Of a stretch of DNA of 64,000 nucleotides, positions 1-7,915 are shown in pieces. The stretch lies in NCBI RefSeq assembly GCF_900090195.1, contig NZ_LT607803.1, positions 3,038,001 through 3,102,000 of the forward strand, read 5' to 3'. The notes under the pieces are model-generated. The model did no database searches. It saw only the letters and a list, made by a program, of their open reading frames with translations, and was not told the origin of the DNA. The stretch comes from Variovorax sp. HW608. GTDB taxonomy: Bacteria; Pseudomonadota; Gammaproteobacteria; Burkholderiales; Burkholderiaceae_C. Position numbers and translations under genes: made by a program. The stretch's first letter is position 1, and each line of letters starts with the position of its first letter.

Positions 1-1
1 C

Positions 2-1411
2 GTGCTGCCGGGCATCGGGCCGGTCGCGACGATCGCGATGCTGCTGCCCGCCACCTATGCGCTGCCGCCGGTGTCGGCGCTGATCATGCTGGCCGGCATC
101 TACTACGGCGCGCAGTACGGCGGCTCCACCACCGCCATCCTGGTCAACCTGCCGGGCGAGTCGTCCTCGGTGGTGACCTGCATCGACGGCTACCAGATGG
201 CGCGCCAGGGCCGCGCGGGTCCCGCATTGGCGGCGGCCGGTCTGGGCTCGTTCTTCGCCGGCTGCGTGGGCACGCTGATCCTGGCTGCCTTCGCGCCGCC
301 GCTGACCGAGCTGGCCTTCAAGTTCGGCCCGGCCGAGTACTTCTCGCTGATGGTGCTGGGCCTGATCGGCGCGGTGGTGCTGGCCTCGGGCTCGCTGCTC
401 AAGGCGGTCGCGATGATCGTGCTGGGCCTCTTGATGGGCATCGTCGGCACCGACGTGAACTCGGGCGTCGCGCGCTTCAGCTTCGACGTGCCGGAGCTCA
501 CCGACGGCATCGGCTTCGTGGTGATCGCGATGGGCGTATTCGGCTATGGCGAAATCATCGGCAACCTCTCGCAACCGGACGAGGAACGCGAGGTCTTCAC
601 CGCGAAGGTATCCGGCCTGTGGCCGACCAAGGACGACTTCAGGCGCATGACGCCCGCCGTGCTGCGTGGGACCCTGCTGGGCTCGGCGCTCGGCATCCTG
701 CCCGGCGGCGGCGCGCTGCTGGCTTCGTTCGCGGCCTATGCGCTCGAGAAGAAGATCCGCATGCGGCCCGGCGAAATCGCCTTCGGCAAGGGCAACATCC
801 GCGGCGTCGCCTCGCCCGAATCGGCCAACAACGCCGGCGCGCAGACCTCGTTCATCCCGCTCTTGACGCTGGGCATTCCGCCGAACGCGGTGATGGCGCT
901 GATGGTGGGTGCGATGACCATCCACAACATCCAGCCCGGTCCGCAGGTGATGAGCAGCAACCCCGAACTCTTCTGGGGCCTGATCGCCTCGATGTGGATC
1001 GGCAACGCGATGCTGATCATCCTGAACCTGCCGCTGATCGGCATGTGGATCAAGCTGCTGACGGTGCCCTACAAGTTCCTGTTCCCGGCCATCGTGCTGT
1101 TCTGCGCCATCGGCGTCTACTCGACCAACAACAACACCTTCGACGTCTGGATGGTCGCGGCCTTCGGTTTCATCGGCTACCTGTTCCTCAAGCTTGGCTG
1201 CGAACCTGCGCCGCTGCTGCTGGGCTTCATCCTGGGCCCGATGATGGAAGAGAACCTGCGCCGCGCGCTGCTGCTGTCGCGCGGCAGCTGGGCCGTCTTC
1301 GTCACGCGGCCGCTGTCGGCCGGCCTGCTGCTCGCCGCGTGCTTGTTGCTGGTGATCGTGCTGCTGCCTGCAGTGAAGTCCAAGCGCGAGGAAGCGTTCG
1401 TCGAGGATTGA
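2..1411 (+). CDS. tctA: Tripartite tricarboxylate transporter permease, TctA family (5' end outside window)
   Basis: Large integral membrane subunit of a TTT (tripartite tricarboxylate) secondary transporter, which imports carboxylates delivered by a periplasmic TctC/Bug-type binding protein with the small TctB subunit. The 469 visible residues are almost entirely hydrophobic helices. They contain the family's glycine-rich conserved stretches: LPGIGPV at the visible N-terminus, the segment GGSTTAILVNLPGE near residue 40, GSALGILPGGGALLASF near 225 and TLGIPPNAVMALMVGAM near 290. TctA proteins are usually about 500 residues, so only some 30 N-terminal residues are missing. The frame is open at base 2, so the GTG there is not the real start. 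The gene stops at TGA 1409-1411 and is followed by a hairpin terminator. Partner genes would lie upstream, outside the window. Family assignment is strong; the substrate cannot be read from the sequence. Confidence 0.93.
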   Translation: MLPGIGPVATIAMLLPATYALPPVSALIMLAGIYYGAQYGGSTTAILVNLPGESSSVVTCIDGYQMARQGRAGPALAAAGLGSFFAGCVGTLILAAFAPPLTELAFKFGPAEYFSLMVLGLIGAVVLASGSLLKAVAMIVLGLLMGIVGTDVNSGVARFSFDVPELTDGIGFVVIAMGVFGYGEIIGNLSQPDEEREVFTAKVSGLWPTKDDFRRMTPAVLRGTLLGSALGILPGGGALLASFAAYALEKKIRMRPGEIAFGKGNIRGVASPESANNAGAQTSFIPLLTLGIPPNAVMALMVGAMTIHNIQPGPQVMSSNPELFWGLIASMWIGNAMLIILNLPLIGMWIKLLTVPYKFLFPAIVLFCAIGVYSTNNNTFDVWMVAAFGFIGYLFLKLGCEPAPLLLGFILGPMMEENLRRALLLSRGSWAVFVTRPLSAGLLLAACLLLVIVLLPAVKSKREEAFVED

Positions 1412-1487
1412 CTCACAAGCGCAAGAAATGCGGCATGGGTATGCGGATTTCTTCGTGTCTCCTGGTCGCTGCTGGCGACGCAGTTTC

Positions 1488-1514
1488 AACGGGTCCTTCG
1501 GGACCCGTTTTTTT
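1488..1514 (+). terminator. Rho-independent terminator after tctA
   Basis: The perfect 9-bp stem AACGGGTCC/GGACCCGTT closes on a TTCG tetraloop and is followed directly by a run of T residues. It lies 77 bases past the tctA stop and before the lipoprotein gene, so it should end the tct operon transcript. Confidence 0.88.
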
Positions 1515-1571
1515 CCTGCCGGCCCTACACTGCGCGACGGATGTGGCTCTTGTTCTGACTGGAGGCAACGC

Positions 1572-1913
1572 ATGAATCGCTGGTTGATCCAGGGCGCCGT
1601 GGTCTGCGCCCTCTCGATGTCGGTGTCGGGTTGCTACTACCCGCCGGTCGCGTATCCCGCGCCGGTCCCCGCGAGCTTCGAGCGCTCGTTCAGCGCCGCC
1701 GGCAACGCCATGCGCGAGCAGGGACTCGCGATCCGCACCGAAGACCGCGCCAGCGGCACCATCGTCGGCACCCAGGGCAACGCGACCGTGACGGCCAGCG
1801 TGCGCCAGCAGGCCGACGGCAGCGTGCGCGTGCAGTTCGATGCCAGCGGTGCGCGCGACCCGGCGCTGATCGACCGGGTCTCGCGCAGCTACGACCGGTA
1901 CATGGGGCGATAG
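1572..1913 (+). CDS. Small predicted outer-membrane lipoprotein of unknown function
   Basis: A 113-residue protein with an N-terminal hydrophobic signal ending in the lipobox VSGC (Cys about residue 20). The mature part begins with a short Tyr/Pro-rich stretch followed by a compact domain (about residues 35-110). I chose ATG 1572 because GGAGG lies 8 bases upstream at 1561-1565 and the signal peptide starts right there; an in-frame upstream start at 1428 would place the signal internally and run through the tctA terminator. It stands alone between the terminator and the convergent autotransporter gene. The domain FERSFSAAGNAMREQGLAI...TIVGTQGNATVTASVRQQ resembles short periplasmic alpha/beta domains in other proteobacterial lipoproteins, but I do not recognise a named family. 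Confidence 0.8.
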   Translation: MNRWLIQGAVVCALSMSVSGCYYPPVAYPAPVPASFERSFSAAGNAMREQGLAIRTEDRASGTIVGTQGNATVTASVRQQADGSVRVQFDASGARDPALIDRVSRSYDRYMGR

Positions 1914-1932
1914 CGGCGCGAGGCCGGCGCGC

Positions 1933-4900
1933 CTACCAGTTGACGCGCAACCCGACCGAGCCCTGGACGCCGCTCTTGAGCCGCTGGTCGCCGCCGGAAT
2001 CGAAGAGCTGGCCCACCTCGCCGTACACGCTCGTCGCGGCGCTGAGCTGCAGCGTCGCGCCCAGCGCCACCTCGGTGGTGGTGTAGCCGGTGCGCGAGCT
2101 GATGTCGGTGAAGGCGGCGGGGCCGATGAAGCGGGCCACGTCGGTGCCGCTCGCGGCGTGGTAGACGTTCACGCGCGCATACGGCTGCAGCATGCCCGCG
2201 CCGGTGGCGATCTCGCCCTTGACGCGCACGCCGGCGCGCAGGAGCCAGCCGTTCTCGCCGTCGTTGTGCACCAGCGCGCCGGAGATCACCGTGTCGTCCA
2301 GGCTCAGTTGCCGGTGCGCGACCTGCAACTGCGGCTCGATGGCCCATCCCGGCGCGATCGCGAAGGCCTGCCCCACTTCGAGCGAGGCGAGGAAGCCGCT
2401 GCCCTTGCCGTCCACCGAAAGCGCCGACACCGGATTCACCGTGTAGCGGTGGCGCGATCCCTGCAGGACGGCATCGGCGTAGAAGCCGGCCTCGCTCATG
2501 TACGTGCCGTACACGCCCAGGTACTGGCTGCGCAGGTCGTTGTGGCCCACGGCCAGGTTGCCGATGCCACTGGCGAAGCCGGTCACGTCCACGTTGCCGT
2601 CGAGCTGGCCGGCATAGACGCCCGCGCGCCAGCGGCCATCGGCCCAGAGGTCGGTGCCGGCCTGGAAGCCGTTGAGCCGGCCATCGCTCGAAGGACTCAC
2701 GGTGCCTTCCTGGCGGATGTCCATGTCGGTGCTGATGACGCGGCCCCAGGCGCGGCGCTGGCCAGCGGCCGGCGGCTGCGTCGCGCCGCCGGCGACCACG
2801 TCGGTGTCGCCGATGCGCTGGTGCATGTTGCCGAGCATCGCGGCGTCGGCCTGGCGCAGCTGCGCCGGCAGCGCGGCGAAGAGCGGCACCTCGGCGCGGT
2901 ACAGGGGAACCACGACCGCTGCCGGCGTGGAGACCGAGACAGCCTGTGCGGTCGACGTTGCAGTCGAAGTGGGCGCCTGCGCAGCGGTGGGCGGCACCAC
3001 GGTGATCGTGTTGCTCAGATAGGCCGCCGTGCCCGTCGTGTCCAGCCGGTACTGGTAGGCGCCGGCCGCGACCGGCGCGGCCAGCGCGAACGCGCCGGAC
3101 TGGATGCTGCCGCCGTTTTCCGTGCCGATGATCTCGATGCCGTTGCCCGTGGTCTGACCGCCGAGGCCGCCCAGGTTGGTCACGAGCACGCCGGTGGTGC
3201 CGCTGGCGATGGCGGTGGCGCCGCGCAGCACCAGCCGGTCGGTGGCGCTGCCGTCGGTGCCGAGCGTGGTGCCCACGCGCAGCGTGCCGCCGTTGCCGAC
3301 CCAGGGGCCGGTGACGGTCAGCGTCGTGCCCGGCGCGGCGCCGACCAGCGACACCGTGCCCGCGTTGGCGACGGACTGCAGCGTCTGGCTGAAGCCCGCG
3401 AGGTCCAGCGTCGCGCCGGCCGCGACGGTGTACGCCGACGCCGCGCTGAAGGTGTTGGCCGCGCCCGCGCGCAGCGTGCCTGCCGCCACGTTGGTCGCGC
3501 CGGTGTAGCTGTTGGCGCCGGTGAGCGTCAGCGCGCCCGTGCCTTCCTTGGTGAGGAAGCCGGCGCCGGTGATCGCGCCGGCCACCGTCGCGTTGAACGC
3601 GCCGGTGTCGATGACCGGGTCCTGCGTGCCGGTCAGCCGGATCGCATTGCCGATCGTGAGGCCGTTGGCCGCGAAGCCGAGCGTGGTGCCATCGTCCATC
3701 GCGAGCTCGCCGGTGCCGAGGGCGGTGTTGCTGCCGACGTTCAGGCGCCCCTGCTTGAGCGCGGTGCCGCCGCTGTAGGTGTTGTCGCCGCCGAGCGTGA
3801 GCGCGCCGCTGCCGGTCTTGGTCAACCCGGCGCCGCCGGAGATCGCCCCCGACCACGTCATGTCGTTGCCGTTGGTGTCGAAGGTGCCGGCGCCGCCGAG
3901 GATCAGCGCGCTGCTCGCGCTCTGGTTGGCGCCGCCGGCGCGGATCGTCGCTGTTGCGGCACCATCGATCGCCACCGCCCCGACGAGTGAACCGCCGCCG
4001 AGCGTGAGCGAATTGGTGCCGCCGGTGAAGTGCACCGCGTCTGCCCGCGTCGTGCCGTCGCCGCCGAGGCCGCCCGAGATCGTGCCGCCGCTGCTGTTGG
4101 TGATGTCGACGTTGACGCCGAGGACGCCCGCACCGCCGGCGCCGTTCGCACCGCTGGCGCCGCCGTTGCTGTTGGTGCCGCCGACGCCGCCATTGCCGCC
4201 GGTGATGAGTCCGGCGTTGGTGACGGTCAAACCCGCCCCTTGCGACCACAGGCCGACACCGCCGTCACCGCCGCCGCCCGGCGCGCCGGTACCGTTGGTC
4301 CGTTCGCCGCCTCCGGCACCACCCGCGCCACCGGCGCCGCCCGAGATCACGCCGTTGTTGCTCAAGGTCCCGCGATTTCCGGCGAAAACCACGCCGAATC
4401 CGCCTTCACCACCGCCACCGCCCGAGGCGTTGCTGTGCGCACCGACCGGAAACTCCGAACCGCCCGCACCACCGGCGCCGCCAACAATCGAAGCGCTGTT
4501 GGTGAGCGGGGCTGCCGCGCCGCCGATGCTCACGAACAGTCCGCCGCCGCCGCTGCCACCGCCGCCGGCCTGCGACCAGGCGTCCCCGCCCTTGCCGCCT
4601 GCACCGCCACGGATCGATCCGTCGAGTGTCCACGCGGACAGCGGTGAAAAGAGCGTGATGCCATAGCCTCCGGCCCCCCCTCCACCTGCGGCCCAGTCGC
4701 CATCGCCACCGTTTCCGCCACTGCCGCCCGCGACCACCCCGGAGAAGGAAGGGATGCCGCTCGGTAGCGCATAGCCGACGAAACCTGCACCGCCCCCGCC
4801 GCCATAGGCATTGGCCACGCCCGGGCTCTCGCCCGCCGCGCCGCTTTGACCGGGGGAGGTGCCCGCCGCACCGCCAGCGCCTGCGATCGCGCCGAAGAAG

Positions 4901-5229
4901 CCGCCGATGTCCGCGTTGGCGCCCGCCGTGGAGGTCGATTCGTTGGCCGAACCGCCCGCGCCGCCGTGGGCTTGCGAACCGGAGTCGTTCAGCGCGCCCC
5001 CACCGCCCTGCCCGTTGCTCCCGCCGCTGCCGGCGTAGTACGTGGAGTCCGGCTGCCCGCCCGCGCCACCTGCGGCAAGAACCGGCCCGGCCCAGAGTCC
5101 GATCACCGCGACAGCCGCGGCACAGGCACCGCCCACGCTGCGCGTGCGCGCCGGGCCGCGCGCGGTTTCGGGTGCGGCGACCCAGGTGGAAAGCGAAGGA
5201 TTCCAGAGCGTACGAAAGGTCTTGTTCAT
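1933..5229 (-). CDS. Type Va autotransporter with glycine-rich passenger
   Basis: Self-secreted surface protein of 1,098 residues. Residues 1-25 (MNKTFRTLWNPSLSTWVAA...) are a clear extended signal peptide region, as in large autotransporters and two-partner secretion exoproteins, followed by the hydrophobic signal core (about 30-53). Residues about 53-400 are an extremely Gly/Ala-rich, PE-PGRS-like segment built on GGxGGxGG units. About 400-700 carry repeated autotransporter beta-strand motifs (LTKTGSGALTLGGDNTYSGGT and LTKEGTGALTLTGANSYTGAT). About 825-1098 form the beta-barrel, ending in the aromatic VGLRVNW typical of outer-membrane proteins. The start at 5229 is fixed by the ESPR, although the ribosome-binding site is poor. 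It is probably an adhesin or aggregation factor; no protease or lipase motif was seen in the passenger. It converges on the lipoprotein gene. Confidence 0.9.
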   Translation of the reverse strand: MNKTFRTLWNPSLSTWVAAPETARGPARTRSVGGACAAAVAVIGLWAGPVLAAGGAGGQPDSTYYAGSGGSNGQGGGGALNDSGSQAHGGAGGSANESTSTAGANADIGGFFGAIAGAGGAAGTSPGQSGAAGESPGVANAYGGGGGAGFVGYALPSGIPSFSGVVAGGSGGNGGDGDWAAGGGGAGGYGITLFSPLSAWTLDGSIRGGAGGKGGDAWSQAGGGGSGGGGLFVSIGGAAAPLTNSASIVGGAGGAGGSEFPVGAHSNASGGGGGEGGFGVVFAGNRGTLSNNGVISGGAGGAGGAGGGERTNGTGAPGGGGDGGVGLWSQGAGLTVTNAGLITGGNGGVGGTNSNGGASGANGAGGAGVLGVNVDITNSSGGTISGGLGGDGTTRADAVHFTGGTNSLTLGGGSLVGAVAIDGAATATIRAGGANQSASSALILGGAGTFDTNGNDMTWSGAISGGAGLTKTGSGALTLGGDNTYSGGTALKQGRLNVGSNTALGTGELAMDDGTTLGFAANGLTIGNAIRLTGTQDPVIDTGAFNATVAGAITGAGFLTKEGTGALTLTGANSYTGATNVAAGTLRAGAANTFSAASAYTVAAGATLDLAGFSQTLQSVANAGTVSLVGAAPGTTLTVTGPWVGNGGTLRVGTTLGTDGSATDRLVLRGATAIASGTTGVLVTNLGGLGGQTTGNGIEIIGTENGGSIQSGAFALAAPVAAGAYQYRLDTTGTAAYLSNTITVVPPTAAQAPTSTATSTAQAVSVSTPAAVVVPLYRAEVPLFAALPAQLRQADAAMLGNMHQRIGDTDVVAGGATQPPAAGQRRAWGRVISTDMDIRQEGTVSPSSDGRLNGFQAGTDLWADGRWRAGVYAGQLDGNVDVTGFASGIGNLAVGHNDLRSQYLGVYGTYMSEAGFYADAVLQGSRHRYTVNPVSALSVDGKGSGFLASLEVGQAFAIAPGWAIEPQLQVAHRQLSLDDTVISGALVHNDGENGWLLRAGVRVKGEIATGAGMLQPYARVNVYHAASGTDVARFIGPAAFTDISSRTGYTTTEVALGATLQLSAATSVYGEVGQLFDSGGDQRLKSGVQGSVGLRVNW

Positions 5230-5248
5230 GGCCGTGAAGGAAGCAATT

Positions 5249-5280
5249 CGTTTTAAAACGGTAGCAAATGTAATTCATTT
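5249..5280. promoter_or_regulatory. AT-rich palindromes upstream of the autotransporter
   Basis: Two inverted repeats sit 20-50 bases before the autotransporter start: the perfect 12-mer CGTTTTAAAACG (5249-5260), and AAATG/CATTT around the 5-base spacer TAATT (5266-5280). They are the only AT-rich stretch between two GC-rich genes and are the likely promoter/operator region of the autotransporter and perhaps of the divergent flavoprotein gene at 5371. The regulator is unknown. Confidence 0.45.
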
Positions 5281-5370
5281 GTATCAACTAATGCCGTGAG
5301 TTTGTTCACATTCCGGGTCCGCCACGCGCCGCCCATACTTCCCCGCTCCCTTGCTCGACAGGAGCGCGCC

Positions 5371-6801
5371 ATGGCAGCAATCGAGACCGACTACCTCGTG
5401 ATCGGCACCGGCGGCAGCGCGATGGCATTCGTCGACACGCTGCTCACCGAGGAACCCGCGGCGCAGTTCGTCATGGTCGACCGCCACCACCGCCCCGGCG
5501 GCCAATGGAACGACGCCTACTCCTTCGTGCGCCTGCATCAACCCGCCGCGTGGTACGGCGTCGCGTCGTACGAGCTGAGCGACTGGCACCGCGAAACCAC
5601 CGGCCTCAACGCCGGCATGTGGAGCCTGGCCTCGGGCCCGGAGGTGCTCGCGCATTTCGAGCACGTGATGAAGCACCGCTTTCTTTCCGGCGGGCGCGTG
5701 CAGTGGCTTCCGAAATGCGAATGGCTGGGCGCGGAGGATGGCGTGCATCGCGTGCGCTCCCTCATGGCCGGCGAGGCGCACACGGTGAAGGTGCGCCGCA
5801 AGCTGGTGAACGCGACGCACGCGCGCGTCGAAGTACCCTCCACCCATCCGCCGAAGTACGCGTTGACGCCGGGCGTGACCTGCATCCCGCTCAACGGGCT
5901 GCCCGCCGTCGAGCGCACCTGGGCGAACTACACCGTCGTCGGCGCGCGCAAGACCGGCATGGACGCCTGCATCTGGCTGCTGGAGAACGGCGTGCCGCAC
6001 GAGCGCATCCGCTGGATCGTGCCGCGCGACCCCTGGATGATGGACCGCGCCAACCTGCAGCCCGGCCCCGACGGCTGGCGCAGCAACTTCGCGTTCTCGA
6101 TGGCGCAGCTCGACGCGCTGTGCGAGGCCACCGATCTGGCGGACCTGTTCCGCCGCCTCGAGGAAAGCGGCGCCCTGATGCGCATCGACCCCGAGGTGCA
6201 GCCCGCGACCTACCGCTGCGCCGTGGTCTCGCGCGGCGAACTCGCGCAACTGCGGCGCATCGGCGAGGCCGGCGGCATCGTGCGGCTCGGCCGCGTGCGG
6301 AGCATCGCGCCTTCACGCATGGTGCTCGAACGCGGCGAGCTCGCGTCGGATCGCGATACGCTCTACATCGACTGCTCGGCCTCGGCGATCCAGCCGTTGC
6401 CGGACCTGCCGATCTTCGAGCCGGGCGCCATCAACCTCCTGATGCTGCGCTTCTGCCAGCCGCTGATGAGCGCGAGCGTGATCGCCTGGGTCGAGGCGCA
6501 CACCGCCGGCACCGCGGAGCAGAACGCCCTGTGCAAGCCCGTGCGCGGACCGGAGCGGCCCGCCGATTTCGTCACCATGTGGGTGGAAACGCTCGCCAAC
6601 GCCGCGCAGTGGCGGCAGCAGCCGGAGCTCATGGCCTGGCTGTCGAAGTGCCGGCTCAACGCGCAGGCCGTGATCCTCAGGGGCGTGGAAATCACGCCCG
6701 AAGTCAAGGACAGGCTCGCCGCCATCGCCGCGCGGGCGGCGCAAGCCACGGCCCGCGCGCCCGAACTCCTCGCGATGGCCGCGAAGCAACTCAGCCCGTG
6801 A
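5371..6801 (+). CDS. FAD/NAD(P)-binding flavoprotein, monooxygenase-like
   Basis: A 476-residue oxidoreductase with an N-terminal Rossmann fold. The dinucleotide-binding segment DYLVIGTGGSAMAFVD (about residues 6-21) is followed by the acidic strand end VMVDRH and by RPGGQWNDAYSFVRLHQPA, the pattern of flavin-containing monooxygenases and related pyridine nucleotide-disulfide family proteins. A second nucleotide-binding-like segment appears near NYTVVGARKTGMDACIWLL (about 190-208). ATG 5371 is chosen because AGGAG precedes it by 6 bases and the Rossmann strand follows at once. The 3' end overlaps the convergent response-regulator gene by 11 bases. The substrate is unknown. The C-terminal third does not match a family that I can name. 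Confidence 0.78.
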   Translation: MAAIETDYLVIGTGGSAMAFVDTLLTEEPAAQFVMVDRHHRPGGQWNDAYSFVRLHQPAAWYGVASYELSDWHRETTGLNAGMWSLASGPEVLAHFEHVMKHRFLSGGRVQWLPKCEWLGAEDGVHRVRSLMAGEAHTVKVRRKLVNATHARVEVPSTHPPKYALTPGVTCIPLNGLPAVERTWANYTVVGARKTGMDACIWLLENGVPHERIRWIVPRDPWMMDRANLQPGPDGWRSNFAFSMAQLDALCEATDLADLFRRLEESGALMRIDPEVQPATYRCAVVSRGELAQLRRIGEAGGIVRLGRVRSIAPSRMVLERGELASDRDTLYIDCSASAIQPLPDLPIFEPGAINLLMLRFCQPLMSASVIAWVEAHTAGTAEQNALCKPVRGPERPADFVTMWVETLANAAQWRQQPELMAWLSKCRLNAQAVILRGVEITPEVKDRLAAIAARAAQATARAPELLAMAAKQLSP

Positions 6802-7915
6802 TCGGCACCACCCGCCAGGCCGGCACCTTGCGCTGGAAGCCCTTGAGTTCCAGCTCGCCGGCCTCCTCGAAGCGCCATTCGCCGTCGGGCGCGATGTCCT
6901 GCAGCGCGCCCCGCACGCGCTGCGAGATCAGGATCTCGCCGCCCGCCGCCTCGCCGCACAGGCGTGCCGCGAGATTGGTCACGGTGCCGATCGCGCCGTA
7001 GTCGATGCGGCCGTCGAAGCCGATGCCGCCGAGCGTCGCGAAGCCCTGCGCGATGCCGACGCCCATGTGCAGGTCGTAGCCCCGGCGGCTCCACTGGCTG
7101 CGCAGCGCCGCCATCTCGCGCTGCATCCGCACCGCCATGCGCAGGGCGCGCACCGGCGCATCGGGCACCGGCTGCGGGTCGTTGAAGAAGATCATCATGC
7201 CGTCGCCCGAGAAGCGCTCCAGCGTGCCCTGGTGCTCGACCACGAGCCGGCCCATCGCCGCGTGGTATTGCGCGAGCACCGCCATCACTTCCTCGGGGTC
7301 GGCGGTTTCGGTGAAGGCGGTGAAGCCGCGCAGATCGAGGAACACCACGGTGATCTCGCGCCGGTGGCTCCTGAGCGGATCGTCCGCGCCGCCGGCAAGG
7401 ATCGCCTCCGCGAGCTGCGGCGAGAAGAAGCGCTTGAGCCGGCCCACCCGTTCGAGCTGCTGCACGCTTTCGGCGACGCGCTGTTCGAGCGTGGTGTTCC
7501 AGGCCTGCAGCTCGGTGCGCTGGCGCTGCACCTCGTCGTAGAGCGACTTCACGCGCAAGAGCGATCGCACGCGCGCCATCAGCTCGGCCTGGTGGATCGG
7601 CTTGGAGAGGAAATCGTCCGCGCCCGCGTTCAGCCCGTTGACGCGCTCGCGCTCCGGGTCGAGCGCGGTGACCAGCACCACCGGCAGCACCGCGAAATGG
7701 GGATCGGCCCGGATCGCGCGGCACACGTCGTAGCCGTTCATGCCCGGCATCATCACGTCGAGCAGCACCAGGTCCGGCGGGTCGGCCGCGAGGCTCGCCA
7801 TCGCCTGTTCTCCGGATGTCGCGGTGGTCGTGCGGTAGCCGCGCGCGGTGAGGATGTCGGTCAAGAGCTTGACGTTGCTGGGTACGTCGTCCACGACGAG
7901 GATGTGCGGATTCAT
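6791..7915 (-). CDS. Response regulator with class III adenylate/guanylate cyclase output domain
   Basis: A 374-residue two-domain protein. Residues 1-120 are a CheY-like receiver: acidic pair in VVDDVPSN, phospho-acceptor Asp in [15 protein letters not shown] (about residue 54), and conserved Lys in [10 protein letters not shown] predicted coiled coil (about 125-165) links to a class III nucleotide cyclase domain (about 185-370). The metal-binding aspartates lie in [12 protein letters not shown] and [10 protein letters not shown], and the transition-state Asn/Arg in TVTNLAARL, so the catalytic set looks complete. Phosphorylation probably controls cAMP or cGMP production. Its ATG overlaps the stop of the upstream sensor kinase gene by 4 bases, so the two are translationally coupled partners. 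Confidence 0.92.
   Translation of the reverse strand: MNPHILVVDDVPSNVKLLTDILTARGYRTTTATSGEQAMASLAADPPDLVLLDVMMPGMNGYDVCRAIRADPHFAVLPVVLVTALDPERERVNGLNAGADDFLSKPIHQAELMARVRSLLRVKSLYDEVQRQRTELQAWNTTLEQRVAESVQQLERVGRLKRFFSPQLAEAILAGGADDPLRSHRREITVVFLDLRGFTAFTETADPEEVMAVLAQYHAAMGRLVVEHQGTLERFSGDGMMIFFNDPQPVPDAPVRALRMAVRMQREMAALRSQWSRRGYDLHMGVGIAQGFATLGGIGFDGRIDYGAIGTVTNLAARLCGEAAGGEILISQRVRGALQDIAPDGEWRFEEAGELELKGFQRKVPAWRVVPITG

Noticed and set aside
3950..5060. Dense short repeats that could suggest a CRISPR array or minisatellite
   Set aside because: They are the GGxGG-coding codons of the autotransporter passenger, with no constant repeat-spacer structure. No CRISPR array was seen anywhere in the window.
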